From Psococerastis gibbosa (Eukaryota > Arthropoda > Insecta > Psocodea > Psocidae), in assembly GCA_963971405.1 (NCBI GenBank), contig OZ020490.1, positions 62,001 to 126,000 of the forward strand: a stretch of DNA of 64,000 nt, written 5' to 3'. Made by a program: the position numbers and the translations under genes. Shown here in pieces: positions 22,772 through 33,841 of this stretch. The notes beneath the pieces are model-generated. The model had not been told where the DNA came from, did not search any database, and saw nothing but the letters and a program-made list of their open reading frames with translations. Every line of letters begins with the position of its first letter. Position 1 is the stretch's first letter.

Positions 22772-25700
22772 TTATCTAATGTCGACTTCGTTGAAGTTTT
22801 CGATAGGAACTTTCGTGGACATGAATTTCAAGGTTTTTGGGGAAGCCTTTAGGGTTTTCTTGCAGGTCGGCAGCCCGATGTCCTTTTCGCACCTGCGGGT
22901 CACCTCCCAGAACGAGTGGCCCTTCGGACATTGGTAAAGGTAGCCTGTAAGCCATACAAAAATTGATCTGTTAAGCAGTCAAATCAGCGGGTGCTTACGA
23001 GTCTTTTATAAAAGGAAAGCAATAAAAAATGTGTCTTCTGCCAGACCAAGTACCTACCTATAAGGTGCCCCTCGTCATCCCTCTTACACTTGTAGTAGCG
23101 TTGGCAGTCGCCCTCGTAAGCGTGGCTACCTTCCCCGCCCGGGCACAGGCTCTGCCCTGCGCCCACTTTAATCACAGACAGGTCTTGGTCATTGGTTCTG
23201 CGGTAGAACCTCCGCTTCGATTTACTCGTGCACTCTTTCGTTTCGTCTGGAAAAACGGTTATTATAATCTATTAATGCAATGCTTGTTACGATTGAGCAA
23301 ATAAAATTTGAGTGTTGTCTGAGAAATGAGTCATGCAACATGCAGAGACTGTGAATTGTAATTACCGGGTGGCAAACACTGCACTCTTCTCTCATCGTAG
23401 ACCGTGCTGTTCTTGCAGGACAATACCATCACATTCACATCTCCTGTGTCTTTGTCGATAGTGCACTGGTAGAAGGAGTTGCAGTCCTGCGGATGTCTTC
23501 TGAATCCTGTTGGGCAGACGAATGCAACTTGATCTTCATTGAGCGATGGACATGAGGAGTTGGACGATTCAGATGGCTCAGGAGGTTCTGGAAGTTCGGC
23601 TGTATTGGGTGGAGATTGTGTAGTCGAGTCGGTCTGTGCGTCTGTCGATCCCTCAGTAGTAACTTGCGTTGTCCCTTCAGTTGATGACTGAGTGGTACTT
23701 TCTGTTGTTGATTGTGTCGAGCTCTCCGTGTACTGAGTAGTGCTGTCCGTCGGCTGCGTTGTACTGTCTGTCGGTGTTTGAGTTGTGCTTTCAGTCGTAG
23801 TCTGCGGTGTTTGAGTTGTGCCTTCACTAATAGTCGAAGGTGCACTGTCAGTATAGCCCTCCGTTGTGATGTGAGTGCTCTCGGTACCCTCTGATGTTAT
23901 ATCTGTCTGTCCAGAAGTTGTTCCATCAGTGGAGCCTTCGGTGGTACCTTCAGTCTGTGTTTCATTGTGTTGGTTCTTTTGAGGGCAACTCCTCGGAGGG
24001 TATACAGATTCTTCATGATTACAAGTCTCTAACGCTGGATCCCATATGGTTCCTTCTCCACATGTAAAGAAGTATACCGAAAATCTCTGGCCCTTATCAC
24101 CATCCCAGTCAACGCATCGGTAGAACTTTTTACAGTCATCTGGGTCCGGGAAAAAGCCGGCTTTTTCGCACTTCACGTTGGGGTTTTTGCTTGGTTTGCT
24201 GCTGTTATCAGGATTGCCACTTGAATTGTTCTCGTTACCATCGTTGTTGTTATTTGGTTGTTCATTATTGTCTTGTCCATAATTGTTTGCTGGTAATCCA
24301 TTGTTATCTCCTTGACCGTAGTTGTTTTGGGGTGGTCCGTAGTTATTATTTCCTTGTCCATAATTATTTTGTGGGGCCTCATTGTTATTTTCTTGGCCAT
24401 AGTTGTTGGATGGAGGTTTCTTGTTATTGCTACCCTGTTGATACTGCCCCTGCTCGTTGTTGTTTTCCTGTTGATTTTGCCCATTGGAATTCTGTGGTGA
24501 TCCACAATCCCTCTGAACAGCATATTCATGGTTGCAAGTATTATAGTCAGTGTCCCACACTGTACCGGGTCCGCAATCAAATTCGTACTTTGTAAGTCCT
24601 CCTTTGCCATTGTCAACGCAGCGAATAAACTTCTTGCAATCTCCAGGATACGGATGAAAACCTTCAGCTTGACATTTGTGACCTTTGTTGTTGCTGTTAT
24701 CGTGGTTACTATTGGACGGTTTCTGTACGCCATTGCTGTTAGGCGGTCTCTGTACATTACCATTTGGAGATTGACCGTAATTATTATTTGGTGACTGCTG
24801 ATTAGCATTATTAGCGGGCTGTCCTCCGTAGTTATAGGGTGGCTGCTGTCCGTTGTTGTTGCTGCTGCTTGACGGACTATTGCTATTAGAAGGTTGTTGC
24901 CCAGTAGAGCCAGCAGACTGCTCTCCATAATTATAAGGTGGCTGCTGTCCGTAGTTATTTTCTTGAGTGTTATGATTGTCACTGGGGTAGCCCTGGCCAT
25001 TGCCGTTATTTGGGGGCAAGTAGTTGTTATTAGGCGGGAGCTTATTGTTATCTTGTCCACTATTATTATTACTCTGACCATTGTTATTATTATTCCCTTG
25101 TTGCTGGCTGCCACTGCTACTGGTACAGTCTCTATTAACGGCCCATTCATGATTGCAGGTGGTGATATCGGGGTCCCACACAGTTCCAGGACCACAATCA
25201 AACTCATACTTCGTGAAGCCTCCTTTACCGTTGCTGACACAGCGAATAAACTTCTTGCAGTTGCCTGGATAAGGGTGAAAACCTTCCGATGAGCATTGAG
25301 CGATTTGACCTTGTCCTTGGCCGGATTGTTGACCTTGAGATTGGTTCTGACCTTGCTGAGGCCGACTGCCTTGAGGTTGATTTTGTTGAGGCTTTTGCCC
25401 TTGATTTTGCTGACTTGGTTTCATTGTACTGGGTTGTTCAGGTCTTGATGAAACTCCTTGTTGAGGGGAAGACGTTGTTGGTCGCTGCAGAGGGGGAGCC
25501 TTCGTTGTCTGACCAGGTTTTTTCGTTGTTGGCTTTTGTGGTTTAGGTGTTGTAGGAGTCACTTCTGGTTTCATTGGTTTCGTAACTCCTTGTTGACTTG
25601 AAGATTGTCCTTGGTTTGATCCAGACTGATTGCCACTAGATTGCGAACCGGCCTGGTTAGACCCTGACGACGATGATGATGATGATGCTGATTGATTTCC

Positions 25701-28700
25701 TTGGTTTTGACTGTTTGAGGCAGATTCCTGGGTTTGTGATCCTGATTGGTTAGATTGCTGGTTTGAAGAACTTTGACTGGCAGATGTCGTAGTTTGACTT
25801 CCTTGACTTGCCGATGAGCTCTGACTACCAGAGGTGGAAGAAGTTGCTGTAGATGCTGACTGACTGCCTTGGTTAGAACTTTGGCTGCCTTGATTGGAAT
25901 TTTGATTACTTTGATTGGAACTCTGAGCACCTGAGCTTTGATTGCTCTGGTTAGAGGCGGAATTTTGACTATTTTGGCTCGAGCCTTGACTTCCCTGGCT
26001 GGAACTTTGACTTCCTTGGCTGGAACTCTGACTTCCTTGGTTGGAATTTTGACTGCCTTGATTAGAACTCTGGTTGCTTTGTGAAGAAGACGATCCTTGA
26101 TTAGTGGCTGACTGACTAGATGAGCTGCCTTGCTGGTTCATAGCTGCTGTGGTAGCAGTCTGTTCTTGACTAGAGGTCGTAAATGAGCTCGAGCTACTGC
26201 TTTGTGACGATGATGTTGATTCAGTCTTGTTTGAAAATGACGTCGATGCTGTCGAACTTGTCTGAGAGGACTCAAACTGACTTTGACTGGATGACATTTG
26301 CGAAGACTGGGAAGATGATGTTTGTGACTGCTCGGCCGAAGTAGCACGAGGGAAGTAAATACCAGCAGGGGTTGTGTTTCGAAGATGGCCTGGAATTTTC
26401 TTGCTTGGTTTGCCTTTGGATTCTGTTGAGTCAAAAATAGATACTTTTAGGTTATGACTTAGAGATATTATGGTGGTAATTTCTTGGAGGTTTGCAGTAA
26501 TAATATAGGGGAATACAGTACAACGCAATATGAATTGTTAAAATATACAATAGGCAATCGTTTGTGAAAGCTACCGTGATATTGACGTGGTAGCTGACAT
26601 TAAAGACAGTCTAAAAATGTCTGCTACTACGTCAATATCGCGGCGGTAGCTTTCACAAACGAGGTCGGTGGAAACCCCGCCTTAGTTCCAATTTGAAAAT
26701 AATATACTGTCAAATTTCTTTATTTCTTTCGTCTAGGAGTGACTTAAAAAACCAATGTGATCTGGAACACATAATCGGCATTATTGCACTGTGGGCAGTG
26801 TAAAATAATTATTTTTTCGACTTACGTGAGTTGGGTCCATTGATACGCCCTTGCCCAGGGTAACCACTTTGAGTGTGGTAGCTGCCCTGAGGTCCTTGAG
26901 TTTGGTAACCACCCTGAGTAGGGTAGCCACCTCCTTGAGACCCTTGCACGGCTTCACCATTTTCTTGTCCAGTTTGTCCGCTGTTGCCTGCTCCGCTGCC
27001 GCTATTTTCTTCTTTTCCACATCCCGGTACCATGTGAGGATAATTACAAGTGTTCAATTGAGAGTCCCAAACAGTTCCTTCTCCACATTCAAAATCATAT
27101 TTGGTATAGCCTCCATTGCCATTATCAATACAGCGAATAAATTGTTTACACTTGGCCCCCACAGGGAAGAAACCTTCTTGCGAGCATATTTCGGTACTGG
27201 TTGGGCTACTAGTAGCATGTTGCTCATCTCCGTTGTCAAGTTCGTTCTGACTACTATCATCACCTCCACTCGGACCATTGGGGTAACCATTGGATCCAGA
27301 TTCTTGTCCTTTGTCGCCTCCCTGTCCATTTTGGCCATCTTCATTGCCTTGAGCTTCATTGACTGTGCCACCTTCCCCTCCACATCCAGGAACAAGGTAT
27401 GGGTAATTACATGCACTAACCTTGGGGTCCCAAACGGTGCCAGGTCCACAATCAAAGTCATATTTAGTGTATCCACCAGCGCCATCACTCACGCATCGCA
27501 CAAAACGCCGACAATTGCCATCGACAGAAAAGAATCCTTCGCTTGAACACGGCTCCGTACTAGAAAGGGACGCTGTCTGTGGCTCTGTGCTCTGCCCTCC
27601 CTGTCCTGCCTGTACCGGTCCTCCACTTGGTCCGACAGGCTTCCCCTGTTCGGTTTGTCCACTGCTTCCACCTTGCCCAGGATAACCTCCCTGTCCACTT
27701 TGTCCGCCCTGTCCTGGATTACCTCCCAGTCCACTTTGTCCACCCTGCCCTGGATAACCTCCCTGTCCACCTTGTCCGCCCTGCCCAGGAGAGCCTCCCT
27801 GTCCACTTTGCCCACCCTGTCCTGGATAACCTCCCTGTCCCCCACTTCCACTTTGTCCGCCCTGCCCAGGATAACCTCCCTGTCCACCTTGTCCGCCCTG
27901 TCCTGGATAACCTCCCTGTCCCCCACTTCCACTTTGTCCGCCCTGCCCAGGATAACCTCCCTGCCCACCTTGTCCGCCCTGCCCAGGTGAGCCACCTTGT
28001 CCGCCCTGCCCAGGTGAGCCACCTTGTCCGCCCTGTCCTGGATAACCTCCCTGTCCCCCACTTCCACTTTGTCCGCCCTGCCCAGGATAACCTCCCTGTC
28101 CACCTTGCCCGCCCTGTCCCCCATTTCCACCTTGTCCGCCCTGCCCAGAAGAGCCTCCCTGTCCACCTTGTCCGCCCTGCCCAGGATAACCTCCATGTCC
28201 ACCTTGTCCACCCTGCCCTGGAGAGCCTCCCTGTCCACCTTGTCCGCCCTGCCCAGGATAACCTCCATGTCCACCTTGTCCACCCTGCCCTGGAGAGCCT
28301 CCTTGACCCCCACTTCCACTTTGTCCGCCCTGCCCAGGATAACCTCCATGTCCACCTTGTCCGCCCTGCCCAGGAGAGCCTCCCTGTCCACCTTGTCCGC
28401 CCTGTCCTGGATAACCTCCCTGTCCGCCACTTCCACTTTGTCCGCCCTGCCCAGGATAACCTCCCTGTCCACCTTGTCCGCCCTGCCCAGAAGAGCCTCC
28501 CTGTCCACCTTGTCCGCCCTGCCCAGGATAACCTCCCTGTCCAACGCTTCCACTTTGTCCGCCCTGCTCAAGAGAGACGCCTTGAACACCACTTCCACTT
28601 TGCCCACCATTTTGACTGGGATAACCACTTGCCCCTACATTTTGTCCTGCCTCACCCTGTTCATTTCCACTGCATCCAGGAACTTTATCGGGAAAATTAC

Positions 28701-31700
28701 ATGTATTTAACTGCGGATCCCACACTGTCCCTTGACCGCAATCAAACTCATACTTTGTATAACTCCCCTTTCCATTATTTACACATCGAATAAATTTTTT
28801 GCAACTACCCTGTACGGGATGGAAACCTTCTACAGCGCAGTCTTTAGAGCCAGGATCCGCTTGATTAGAGCTCTCGCTGCTCGGGCTCACTTGGCTGTCA
28901 GTAGGACCAGGCAGTACCTGCTGTTGACCGGGCTGCCCGTAGTTCCATGACTGTCTGGTGAGGGAGCCGCACTCGCTTCGTGACGTCTCGTGAGGGCTGT
29001 TACAGACTCCGGAGTACGGGTCAAACACTGTGCCGTCGTAGCACTGAAAAGCGAAGGCGGTGTAGACGAGGTGCACATTTCGGAAGACGTCTTTGGTTGA
29101 CGTGAGTTGACAACGGTAGAATGTGTAGCAGTTGGTAGGCTCCGCGTACAGGCCTTCCCCGGGACAACGGAACGTACTTTGGCTCAAATCTATTCTTCCC
29201 AATGCTCTGAAGTTTCTCCCTAAAACAGAGTGGTGAAATTACCAAAATAGTAAATACCTAGTTTGGGTGTAAGTGAGGGCTTTATAGCCCTAACTCCGCT
29301 AGGTTGGCTTAGTAATAGAACAAAAAGTCTTTATTTATTTATTTACCTTATATAATACGTTGGGATATTGCTAATTTGGGAGTGATTGTAAAATTGCTGT
29401 ATTTGAGGCACAGATTTCTAAATGTTTTGTAAGGAAAAGTCGGTGGATTCCACCCACAGCCGCAGAGATATGAAAATGGTAGTATGGAAAATGGCGTACA
29501 TATAGTATAGTACAAGCTTTCTCAGTCACAACATTTTGGCACTTGATTGCATGTGTTGGTGATGCCCACCTTGTTGACAAGCTGAGGTTGAAACACAAAT
29601 GTTTGGAAACTGAATGGAGCATTGCACTGGTATGACCAAATTGTTAAAGTTTCTACGCCATGCGAATTAAAAGATTGTGCCCAAACTATTGTAAAATTAC
29701 GTCATGTTCTTGAGAGGTATTGAATTTTATGATACATTGATGCGTATTCACCTGCTAATGTCGTCAACATTCATCCAAATGGTCTACATAAATAATAATT
29801 CGAATATGCCGTATGTGTATACAGTACATAATTATGTAATAAGATAAATTAGGTAAGCCTAGAGTAGGTACTCGCGCTTTTTTTGTGCAGCAATAGATTA
29901 AAATGTTGCTTTTTCTCAAAAAAGTTGGATTTTCCACAAAAAGCAGCTGCACTGGTATTGTAAGCATGGGTGTAGTAAATAACTTGCTGTATGATAAATA
30001 TAGTGGACAATATTGAGGAAATGAATGGAGGGACAGTAACCAACCTAACTGAGTTGCCGGTAAATTCTGAAAATGAGCACCCTCCAGGAAATAGCATTGT
30101 AAAAAGTGTTGACGTGCTAGTGCGGTACAGGCTTTAGTAGTCATGATTGTGAGGTACGTGCTGAAGGATGAGCATATCATCCATTAGGTACACCACTCAA
30201 GATTTCTGCTCGTGACACTGCTGCAGGTAGCCTATGTGTTACCACTACGCTCAACAAACTGTATATATGCTATTTCAGCGTCTTGTCATGACTGCCCAAG
30301 CTCAGAGGCGGACGCAGCAATGCCCCCCCCCCCCTTCGTACAGCAGTTATATTCTTTGCCTCTAAAATCTAAGTGTTACTGCACTCAAAATGCGCAAAAC
30401 CTCACCATTACAGCCCTATTTATAAATAATGAGATTACTCGTGACTTCGTGGTATTTCATTTTAATAAACAAAAAATAACAAAAACTTAGAGTTTTAGAA
30501 AAACTTGTTATAACAACCCGAATTAGTAAAACCCAAATAATCGTTAAGAAATTAACTTTGTCTAAGAAACCCACTTGTGTTAGTATAAAACCCTGAGCGC
30601 TTTCGGCAAGAACTGCCATCTACAGAGGGAAACCCACTAGCACAGCTACACCTTATCTGCGAATTGAGACTTGCTCAACTCGAGGAGAAGATGCAAATGT
30701 GACTAGAGAGAGGAAACCTTGGTTTATATAGGACTGGGAGCGGGGGGAGGAGGGGGTGGGAGGGGGCGTGGCTGGTTACCTATTCCTAACCTACTAGCTA
30801 GATCTATTAGAGGGGATGATTGTGTGAATGTTATGTCGTTTGTTAATTTTTCCCTCTTGTTTAAAGCTCTTTTGATTTCAACATTTTCAAAAAAATTTAA
30901 AGTGTAACTTTTCTTCATTTTGTGTAGGGCTGTCCAATTGTTAGGATCGAATGTGTGATTTTCCGAGTTAAGGTGTTTCGCGAATGTGCTGTTGGTGTTG
31001 GTGTCTCCTATACCTGCTATATGTTCTCTGACCCTAGTTTTAAAGCTTCTGCCTGTTTGGCCTATGTAAATTGCGTTACAATCGTTACAATTTAGACGAT
31101 AAACTCCATTGCCTTTTTCCTTTTCTGGTTTGGTTTTGCAGTTCATGAGTTTATTGGCCAAATTGTTGCGGTTGTACGGGGCTGGTGTTTTGTCTGTTGT
31201 AGAAGAAATGAGGTTACTTATTTTTTCTGTGATTTTTTCTATGTATTGTATCCTGAAATATGATTTATTGGTTACCTGGTTTAAGCTCTCTGGGGGGTAA
31301 ATTAGTTTGAGGTTGTGTTTGATTTTGTGATGTCGTAGGATTCTGTCTATTAGGTTGAGATTGAAATTGTTATTTTGGGCAATTTGTTTTATTGTATTTA
31401 ATTCATTATTATAGTTGGTTTCATTCATAGGAATGTTAAGGAGTCGAAAAATCATACTATGGAATGCTGCGTGTTTGTGCTGGAATGGGCGAGAAGAATC
31501 AACAGGGATTATATTATCGCTATGGGTTTCTTTACGAAATATCTTGAAGTCTAGGGTACTATTATTTTTGGTGATGGTGAGGTCTAAGAAGTTCAGGGAG
31601 TTGTTTTCTTCTACTTCCATGGTAAATTGGATTTTTGGGTGAATTGTGTTGATAAAACTTAAGAAATTGTCTAGTTGTCTGTTACTTCCTGTCCAAATGC

Positions 31701-33143
31701 AGAAGATATCATCCACATACCTTGTCCAGAAAGATATACATTTAACTAGGGGATTTTTATTGAGTAGAAGTTTGTGTTCGAAGTTATCCATAAAAATTTC
31801 CGCAAGAAGGGGAGAAAGGGAAGAACCCATAGGTAGGCCTATTTTTTGTTGGTAGTAGTCGGATTCGAAACGGAAATAGTTTTGATGAGTGCATGTGTCT
31901 AACAGAAGGAGGGTCTCAGAAATAAGGCTGTTCGAGGTATTATTGTGATAGAGTGACTGGGCAACTAATTTACGTACTTCGGGTACGGGAATATTAGTAA
32001 ACAGATGCCTCTGTAGATGGCAGTTCTTGCCGAAAGCGCTCAGGGTTTTATACTAACACAAGTGGGTTTCTTAGACAAAGTTAATTTCTTAACGATTATT
32101 TGGGTTTTACTAATTCGGGTTGTTATAACAAGTTTTTCTAAAACTCTAAGCCCTATTTAGCAAAACCTTGTCTCGGGCCCCCTTGTCCACAATTATATTG
32201 ATTCGCTCTAATATATAAGCTTTCTTGCTCTCAAAATCTGGAAACCCCCAATATTTCAGCCCTCTGTCTCCTGAGCAACTTTTATGAAAATGGGTGGAGA
32301 GGCGCCAAATTATACCACACGTGACACCTTCGATAACCTATCGTTGCGCCACTGACAAGTGCCTCCCCCTTTTATGAGGTCTGCCCAAGCTGGCTCTATC
32401 TAGCCCTGAGGGCTGGTAGAGAATCACCAATTTATTCACCACTGCTCTACATGGTTGGTAACGTACCCAGCAGCTCCTCATGTCTGTCTGTCTGCCTGTG
32501 CGTCGATTTCCGGGCAAACTACTCGGTCGAGCTTGATGAAATTCGGCATGTAGGTTCACAAAAATCATGCCTCGGAACAATTTTTATTTGGGGCTATCTT
32601 AATTTGGGGGGTTTTATTCTCAAAAAACTCCTAAAAAAACGTCTAAAAAAATTATTTCTCAAAAACGGCTGCAACGATTTCTTTTAAATTCACATATATT
32701 GTAGTCGTTATTAATATTAACGAAATGCGTGGGGTCGCTTGCCCCTTGATAGGTTGCTTCTTGGGGTAAAAATATAAAAATAACTAAATTTTAATGAAAA
32801 ATGACTAAAAAATAATTTCCTCCCGCGAAGGAAAGTAATACGTATTAAATAAATAAATAATGAATTTTGGTCTATTACTAAGCCAATCCACGGAGTCAGG
32901 GCTACGAAGAAGGAAATAGTCGTCCAAAATAACGCGCCGCGTTCCGTTGCCACAGCGTCAAGTCGAGGCTTTGCTGTTAGATTTCACTTTGGTGTCGTGC
33001 ACTGTGTTTTTACATTCGTTATTTTGCCGTTGGTGTTCTGCGACTGCACATGCCTGCATGATCTCCCAATGGCAGAGAATGTGTTTACCTTGAGCTGGGG
33101 AGAGGACGGCAGCTATCAGCAGAATCCACGCGAGCTGGCCCAT
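22772..33143 (-). CDS. Secreted chitin-binding protein, nine CBM14 domains, five exons, 1955 aa
   Basis: The exons are 33143-33089, 29219-26826, 26422-23366, 23246-23058 and 22944-22772 (TAA), and all four introns are phase 1. Signal peptide MGQLAWILLIAAVLSPAQG. Nine six-cysteine CBM14/peritrophin-A domains lie at about 37-102, 146-201, 576-631, 697-752, 1193-1249, 1400-1456, 1568-1629, 1786-1841 and 1870-1926; several share the core KKFIRC...FDCGPGTVWDP. Linkers: Gly/Gln repeats (205-560), Ser/Gln-rich (about 845-1180), Asn/Gln/Tyr-rich (1250-1567) and Ser/Thr mucin-like (1637-1770). Domain 8 is split between exons 3 and 4, and domain 9 between exons 4 and 5. A dibasic KSKRR at 1844-1848 could be a processing site. 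Known role of the family: binding chitin in cuticle, peritrophic or tracheal matrix. Multiple domains suggest cross-linking. The 3.9-kb intron 1 carries the Penelope-like element. I saw no named orthologue. Confidence 0.88.
26559..26684. repeat. Imperfect palindrome, Harbinger-MITE remnant
   Basis: Arms 26559-26600 and 26617-26661 (cgtttgtgaaagctaccg...) pair over about 42 bp. They are followed by AGGTCGGTGGAAACCCCGCC, the inner motif of the MITE at 3947-4335. It lies within intron 2 of the chitin-binding gene (26423-26825). One terminus seems to be missing. Confidence 0.65.
27600..28660 (-). repeat. Coding minisatellite, YPGQGGQGGQGG units
   Basis: Tandem array inside exon 2 of the chitin-binding gene. 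The basic unit is 36 bp (12 residues, YPGQGGQGGQGG). Variants are 27 and 45 bp long, and S-for-Y changes (SPGQGGQ, SSGQGGQ) and QSGSGGQ inserts occur. Units are highly similar at the DNA level (ccctgcccaggataacctcc), so unit number is probably variable. The array is open in several frames on both strands; only the Gly/Gln frame is continuous with the flanking CBM14 domains. Confidence 0.9.
29265..29345 (-). repeat. Short dispersed repeat with (TAAA)n
   Basis: On the minus strand this reads (taaa)n, then ttttgttctattactaagcc, then GGAGTTAGGGCTATAAAGCCC. The same block occurs at 32855-32920 and 42915-42975 on the plus strand. It is an unclassified small repeat in intron 1 of the chitin-binding gene. 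Confidence 0.55.
30303..32352 (+). repeat. Remnant of a hAT-like repeat that received the Penelope insertion
   Basis: The left part 30303-30422 (cagaggcggacgcag..., ttctttgcctctaaaatct) and the right part 32151-32352 (atgaaaatggg, cgataacctatcgttgcgccactg) are separated by the Penelope-like element. A partly similar uninterrupted stretch is at 60035-60225 (ttctttgcctctgaaatct ... gaaaacctatcgttaagccactg). The termini CAGAGGCGG and CCACTG look hAT-like, but no clean 8-bp duplication was found. Confidence 0.5.
30423..32148 (-). mobile_element. Penelope-like retroelement, 5'-truncated, with RT and GIY-YIG domains
   Basis: The insertion is flanked by a 9-11 bp duplication (AG)CCCTATTTA, at 30412-30422 and 32149-32159. 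The minus-strand frame ends at 30724 and is open back to the truncation point near 32009. It begins inside the reverse transcriptase (LFTNIPVPE, then GLPMGSSLSPLLAEIFM and the catalytic YVDDIF) and ends with a GIY-YIG-type endonuclease (GVYRLNCNDCNAIYIGQTGR, then the R-x-x-EH region). That order, RT then GIY-YIG, defines Penelope-like elements. The N-terminal third is missing, so this copy cannot be autonomous. The 3' terminal region is 30423-30723. At the truncated end, 32009-32148 is an inverted copy of 30486-30629. It lies in intron 1 of the chitin-binding gene and is antisense to nothing obvious. Confidence 0.92.
32480..32818 (+). repeat. TCTG-core repeat fragment identical to 17032-17370
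   Basis: A 339-bp piece truncated at both ends, collinear without gaps (offset 15448) and with no mismatch that I can find against 17032-17370. It is flanked by CCTC on both sides (32476-32479 and 32819-32822). It lies in intron 1 of the chitin-binding gene. Confidence 0.9.
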
Positions 33144-33803
33144 GGTGTGCAACGGCCGTCTAACAAGTCATCGGAATCTGCAACAGAGACAACCACAACC
33201 CGTTTAGTTCGCTGCCATAAGAAGGCCTTTCAGTGCAAATGCCGTGAGATGTGGGCGGGCTGTATGCAAATATCAATTGCATCTGTTGGCAGAGTCATCC
33301 GCCCGAAAATGAGTTACGGCTGACACTACACAATTGCTGTGCAATTATGGCAGCTTTGCAATTTATGGGGCGGTAATTGCAGCTCATTTGTAGGTAAACT
33401 GTATGAATAGCGCATCATTTCGGCATGACATCATACCATACCGGAGGATCGTCTTATTGTCCGGGACTCAGCAATCAATTTCCCCTCAGCAATTACTTGT
33501 TTGGCAGGATTTGCAAAGGCGTACCCCTCTAGCAATTGAGTATGGTCGTAGGCTTGTTTTGGCAAAATGTCAAACAAGTGTAGCCTACGGTATAATGCGA
33601 CCCGGAGTTACCGTACATGTGGCGTGCCAAATTAGTCGCACATTCCCACGGGCCACGCCACACCGACACCAACATTTCCGTTACAAAGTTGACTAGGGTG
33701 ACGTCAACGTATTCGCGTCGACTTGGAAATAATTTCGGGGGTGTTCGCGTCCAACCTAGTTCATAAAATTCATCCATCGGTAGATAGGCTAGGTTGCGTT
33801 AAA

Positions 33804-33841
<38 letters not shown>

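Noticed and set aside
24173-25240. 355-codon minus frame rich in Ile/Thr
   Set aside because: Shifted register of exon 3 Asn/Gln-rich sequence. The frame with six-cysteine domains is the coding one.
27489-28628. 379-codon minus frame with RADKVDREVILG-type repeats
   Set aside because: Alternative register of the same minisatellite. It has no CBM14 domain and no consistent splice context.
27579-28793. 404-codon plus-strand open frame rich in HLVRPAQ-type repeats
   Set aside because: It is the antisense of the Gly/Gln minisatellite in exon 2 of the chitin-binding gene. Its length comes from the stop-free 36-bp unit, and the real frame is the one joined to CBM14 domains.
33806-33838. 33-base T-run as a retroposon poly(A) tail (minus strand)
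   Set aside because: I found no element body or target duplication next to it, so it may simply be a homopolymer expansion.
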